Assembly: GCA_019056875.1 (NCBI GenBank)
Contig: DXJA01000238.1
Coordinates: forward strand, 1 to 6,298
DNA: 6,298 nucleotides
Direction of reading: 5' to 3'
Origin: Candidatus Jordarchaeum madagascarense
GTDB lineage: Archaea > Asgardarchaeota > Jordiarchaeia > Jordiarchaeales > Jordiarchaeaceae
Positions 5,268 to 6,298 of this stretch are shown here, in pieces. Numbering within the stretch: the first letter of the stretch is position 1; every line of letters starts with the position of its first letter. The translations under genes were made by a program, and so were the position numbers. The notes under the pieces are model-generated. The model searched no databases, was not told where the DNA came from, and saw nothing but the letters and a program-made list of their open reading frames with translations.

Positions 5268-5543
5268 CTACTTTTTACTGGCAGGCTTTATTTTTCCGAA
5301 CTTTTTTTCGAATTTTTTCAGGCTTTCCTTGAAATTTTTAAAGAAAGCCTTTGCATCTGCAGGATTCATGACCAAACCTGCTACCACACGTGCTGTTTCC
5401 TCGTCTCCAGCTTGAAGGGCGAAATCGAAATTTACAGTAAAGGTAGAAAACGTTATTCCGACAACATTCGCGAACAAACCCATTTTCTGAGACTCGCTCT
5501 CATAAACAAATTTGGGTACACTTTTCGAATCCATTGAAATCAT
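5268..5543 (-). CDS. DUF3467 domain protein
   Basis: This 91-residue protein matches DUF3467 in plan. ANVVGITFSTFTVNFDFALQ (25-44) corresponds to the family's N-terminal 'antigen-like' strands. RVVAGLVMNPADAKAFFKNF (52-71) corresponds to the conserved 'hh-sPxhAK' segment, followed by a helix LKKFEKKFGKIK (75-86) and a Lys-rich end. The domain is small and soluble, is found in bacteria and archaea, and its role is not established. No membrane segment or cysteine is present. ATG at 5543 is used; ATG at 5534 is a close alternative, with GGAAG nine bases before it. A TTTTAAAA box at 5577-5584 would give a leader of about 11 bases. It is convergent with the GNAT gene and stands alone. Confidence 0.85.
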   Translation of the reverse strand: MISMDSKSVPKFVYESESQKMGLFANVVGITFSTFTVNFDFALQAGDEETARVVAGLVMNPADAKAFFKNFKESLKKFEKKFGKIKPASKK

Positions 5544-5576
5544 CTTCCATCAAAAACGGTAACCATTTTTCAATCC

Positions 5577-5584
5577 TTTTAAAA
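5577..5584. promoter_or_regulatory. Symmetric TATA-like box TTTTAAAA
   Basis: The palindromic TTTTAAAA is centred about 37 bases upstream of the DUF3467 ATG, which places transcription start near 5554 on the minus strand. Being symmetric, it could also drive rightward transcription from about 5607, just ahead of the small open frame at 5636. Confidence 0.4.
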
Positions 5585-5635
5585 CCGCAGAGTTTCACAA
5601 TAAATTATTTTAATTTTTTTGAGGGGTTAACAGCT

Positions 5636-5725
5636 ATGCTTTCCCTTCGATGCTCACCTTATGATGTATTAATGCAATTAAAAGATTATATATCTTTCCA
5701 AGTAAAAAATAAAAGAAAACCATAA
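5636..5725 (+). CDS. Possible 29-residue small protein
   Basis: ATG at 5636 is preceded by GAGGGG at 5621-5626 with nine bases between, and the frame closes at TAA 5723-5725. The peptide begins MLSLRCSPYDVLMQ and ends with a basic KNKRKP tail. A T-run at 5742-5748 follows and could end a transcript. The family is unknown. The upstream in-frame part back to 5534 looks non-coding and overlaps the DUF3467 promoter, so only the ATG-initiated part is considered. It may be chance. Confidence 0.2.
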   Translation: MLSLRCSPYDVLMQLKDYISFQVKNKRKP

Positions 5726-5933
5726 AATTTTCGTTAACTGATTTTTTTAGAACAAACAATCAGTAATATTATGGAACTTTTCTAACACCAAATAGACAGC
5801 AACTATCCTGAAGGCAAGTTAGGATTAAAACTCTCTTTAATTAGTTCATGCAAGGCACTTCAGAATTCTAATTAATCTTTCGAAAAAAATGGAAAAAAAA
5901 TAGGAAGTTTGTTAATCTCTTTTTGGAGTGCCA
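5726..5933. other. Intergenic stretch without recognisable gene
   Basis: Together with 5544-5725 this is a 390-base stretch with no confident gene. It is A/T-rich with A- and T-runs (5742-5748, 5884-5900). There is one small inverted repeat: ACTGAT at 5737-5742 and ATCAGT at 5759-5764. On the minus strand, T-rich DNA after the stop at 5934 could terminate the damaged cysteine-protein gene. No RNA gene was recognised. Confidence 0.4.
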
Positions 5934-6218
5934 CTATTTTTCTTGGATTGTAAATTTAATGTTGCAAACATTTTCCTTGTTTTCTACTTGGATGTCTAAA
6001 ACCTCACCTACATCCATTGTGCTAATCATAGCCGCTGCAAAAATACTGTGACCACATAACGCGCAAGTCTTGTACCCCTGGGATTTTCCGAAGTTAAGTA
6101 TGTCGAGCCACATACAGTCAGGTACCTTAACGCTAAGAACACCTTTCGAGTAATCGATTTCAAAATTTTCCTTGTCTAAAAGATGGCGATGTAGATTCGT
6201 TCGATTTTTTAGGTTTTG
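5934..6218 (-). pseudogene. Second copy of the four-cysteine protein, 5' end missing or altered
   Basis: The minus strand stays open for 94 codons after TAA 6219-6221 and ends at TAG 5934-5936. It is clearly paralogous to the protein at 702-995. PDCMWLDILNFGKSQGYKTC aligns with TNCMYQELADYGKSLGYNTC. ALCGHSIFAAAMISTMDVGEV aligns with PICISALIASGLIGAMGLGEV. The second, third and fourth cysteines are kept; the first (KCTNL) reads RTNLH here. The tail (KENVCNIKFTIQEK) differs. There is no ATG, GTG or TTG before the CMW motif in this frame, and the frame overlaps the end of another minus-strand reading frame at 6209. The copy is therefore probably 5'-truncated or frameshifted, perhaps by whatever lies to the right. 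A functional gene with a missed start cannot be excluded. Confidence 0.65.
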
Positions 6219-6298
6219 TTAATTAGGGTTTCGCCTGTTTTGGTTTCGGATTTTCCTTGTTTCCTGCATGCCTCTTCGCCTACGCTGCCATGATTAAC
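6209..6298 (-). CDS. C-terminal fragment of a gene leaving the window (3' end only)
   Basis: A minus-strand frame enters from the right edge and ends at TAA 6209-6211, giving 29 codons with the protein-like sequence NHGSVGEEACRKQGK followed by SETKTGETLINKT. The composition (Gly, Glu, Lys, Thr, no hydrophobic core) suits a disordered C-terminal tail. Tails of this type occur at the ends of IS200/IS605 TnpB proteins, and an element end here would explain the truncated paralogue next to it. That is inference from a short stretch only. Confidence 0.4.
   Translation of the reverse strand, partial: VNHGSVGEEACRKQGKSETKTGETLINKT

Noticed and set aside
5265..5537. Plus-strand open frame opposite DUF3467
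   Set aside because: It is the shadow of the DUF3467 gene, Phe/Cys-rich because it reads Lys/Glu codons in reverse.
6219..6269. ATG at 6269 as the start of the second cysteine protein with one in-frame TAA
   Set aside because: The 16 codons before the TAA show no likeness to the intact copy, and another frame here is more protein-like, so a simple nonsense mutation is not the best reading.
1..6298. tRNA, rRNA, CRISPR array or C/D-box RNA
   Set aside because: No cloverleaf, no spaced direct repeats and no paired C/D boxes could be found by reading both strands.

Overview
The window looks archaeal, though the lineage cannot be fixed from sequence alone. The evidence is A+T-rich DNA, TATA-like boxes at archaeal spacing, mixed GGAGG-type and leaderless-looking starts, many TTG/GTG starts, and the gene families present. 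These include a HepT/MntA toxin-antitoxin pair, a DUF3467 protein, a BioD-fold ATPase with an unusual P-loop, and small Cys-rich orphans. Bathyarchaeia-like or Asgard-like archaea would fit, but that is a guess.

Layout, left to right. Bases 1-150 hold no gene, only a TATA-like element placed for leaderless expression of a small, highly charged protein (151-411). After a gene-poor stretch comes a small four-cysteine protein on the minus strand (702-995). It is divergent from an MscS-type mechanosensitive channel (1131-2078), with a 20-bp dyad between the two. The channel gene is convergent with a minus-strand ATPase gene (2354-3298), and a nested hairpin with a T-rich tract separates them. Next on the minus strand is a mntA-hepT operon (4408 down to 3532). 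Its toxin gene has no ATG, GTG or TTG start in its own frame; an out-of-frame ATG and a tandem GACT sit exactly at the junction. A plus-strand pair follows: a small hydrophobic protein (4563-4718) overlapping by GTGA a GNAT acetyltransferase (4715-5176), whose conserved C-terminal tail lies in another frame. A minus-strand DUF3467 gene (5268-5543) follows. After a 390-base stretch with no confident gene, a second and damaged copy of the four-cysteine protein appears (5934-6218). Its 5' end runs into the C-terminus of another minus-strand gene that leaves the window at the right edge.

How the parts relate. The only clear functional partnership is HepT (HEPN RNase) with MntA (nucleotidyltransferase antitoxin that AMPylates the toxin). 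The other genes look like individually transcribed accessory genes in a dynamic region. Three reading-frame lesions (hepT start, GNAT tail, second cysteine-protein copy) fall within about 2.4 kb. They mean either active gene decay or assembly error, and this should be settled before the proteins are interpreted.
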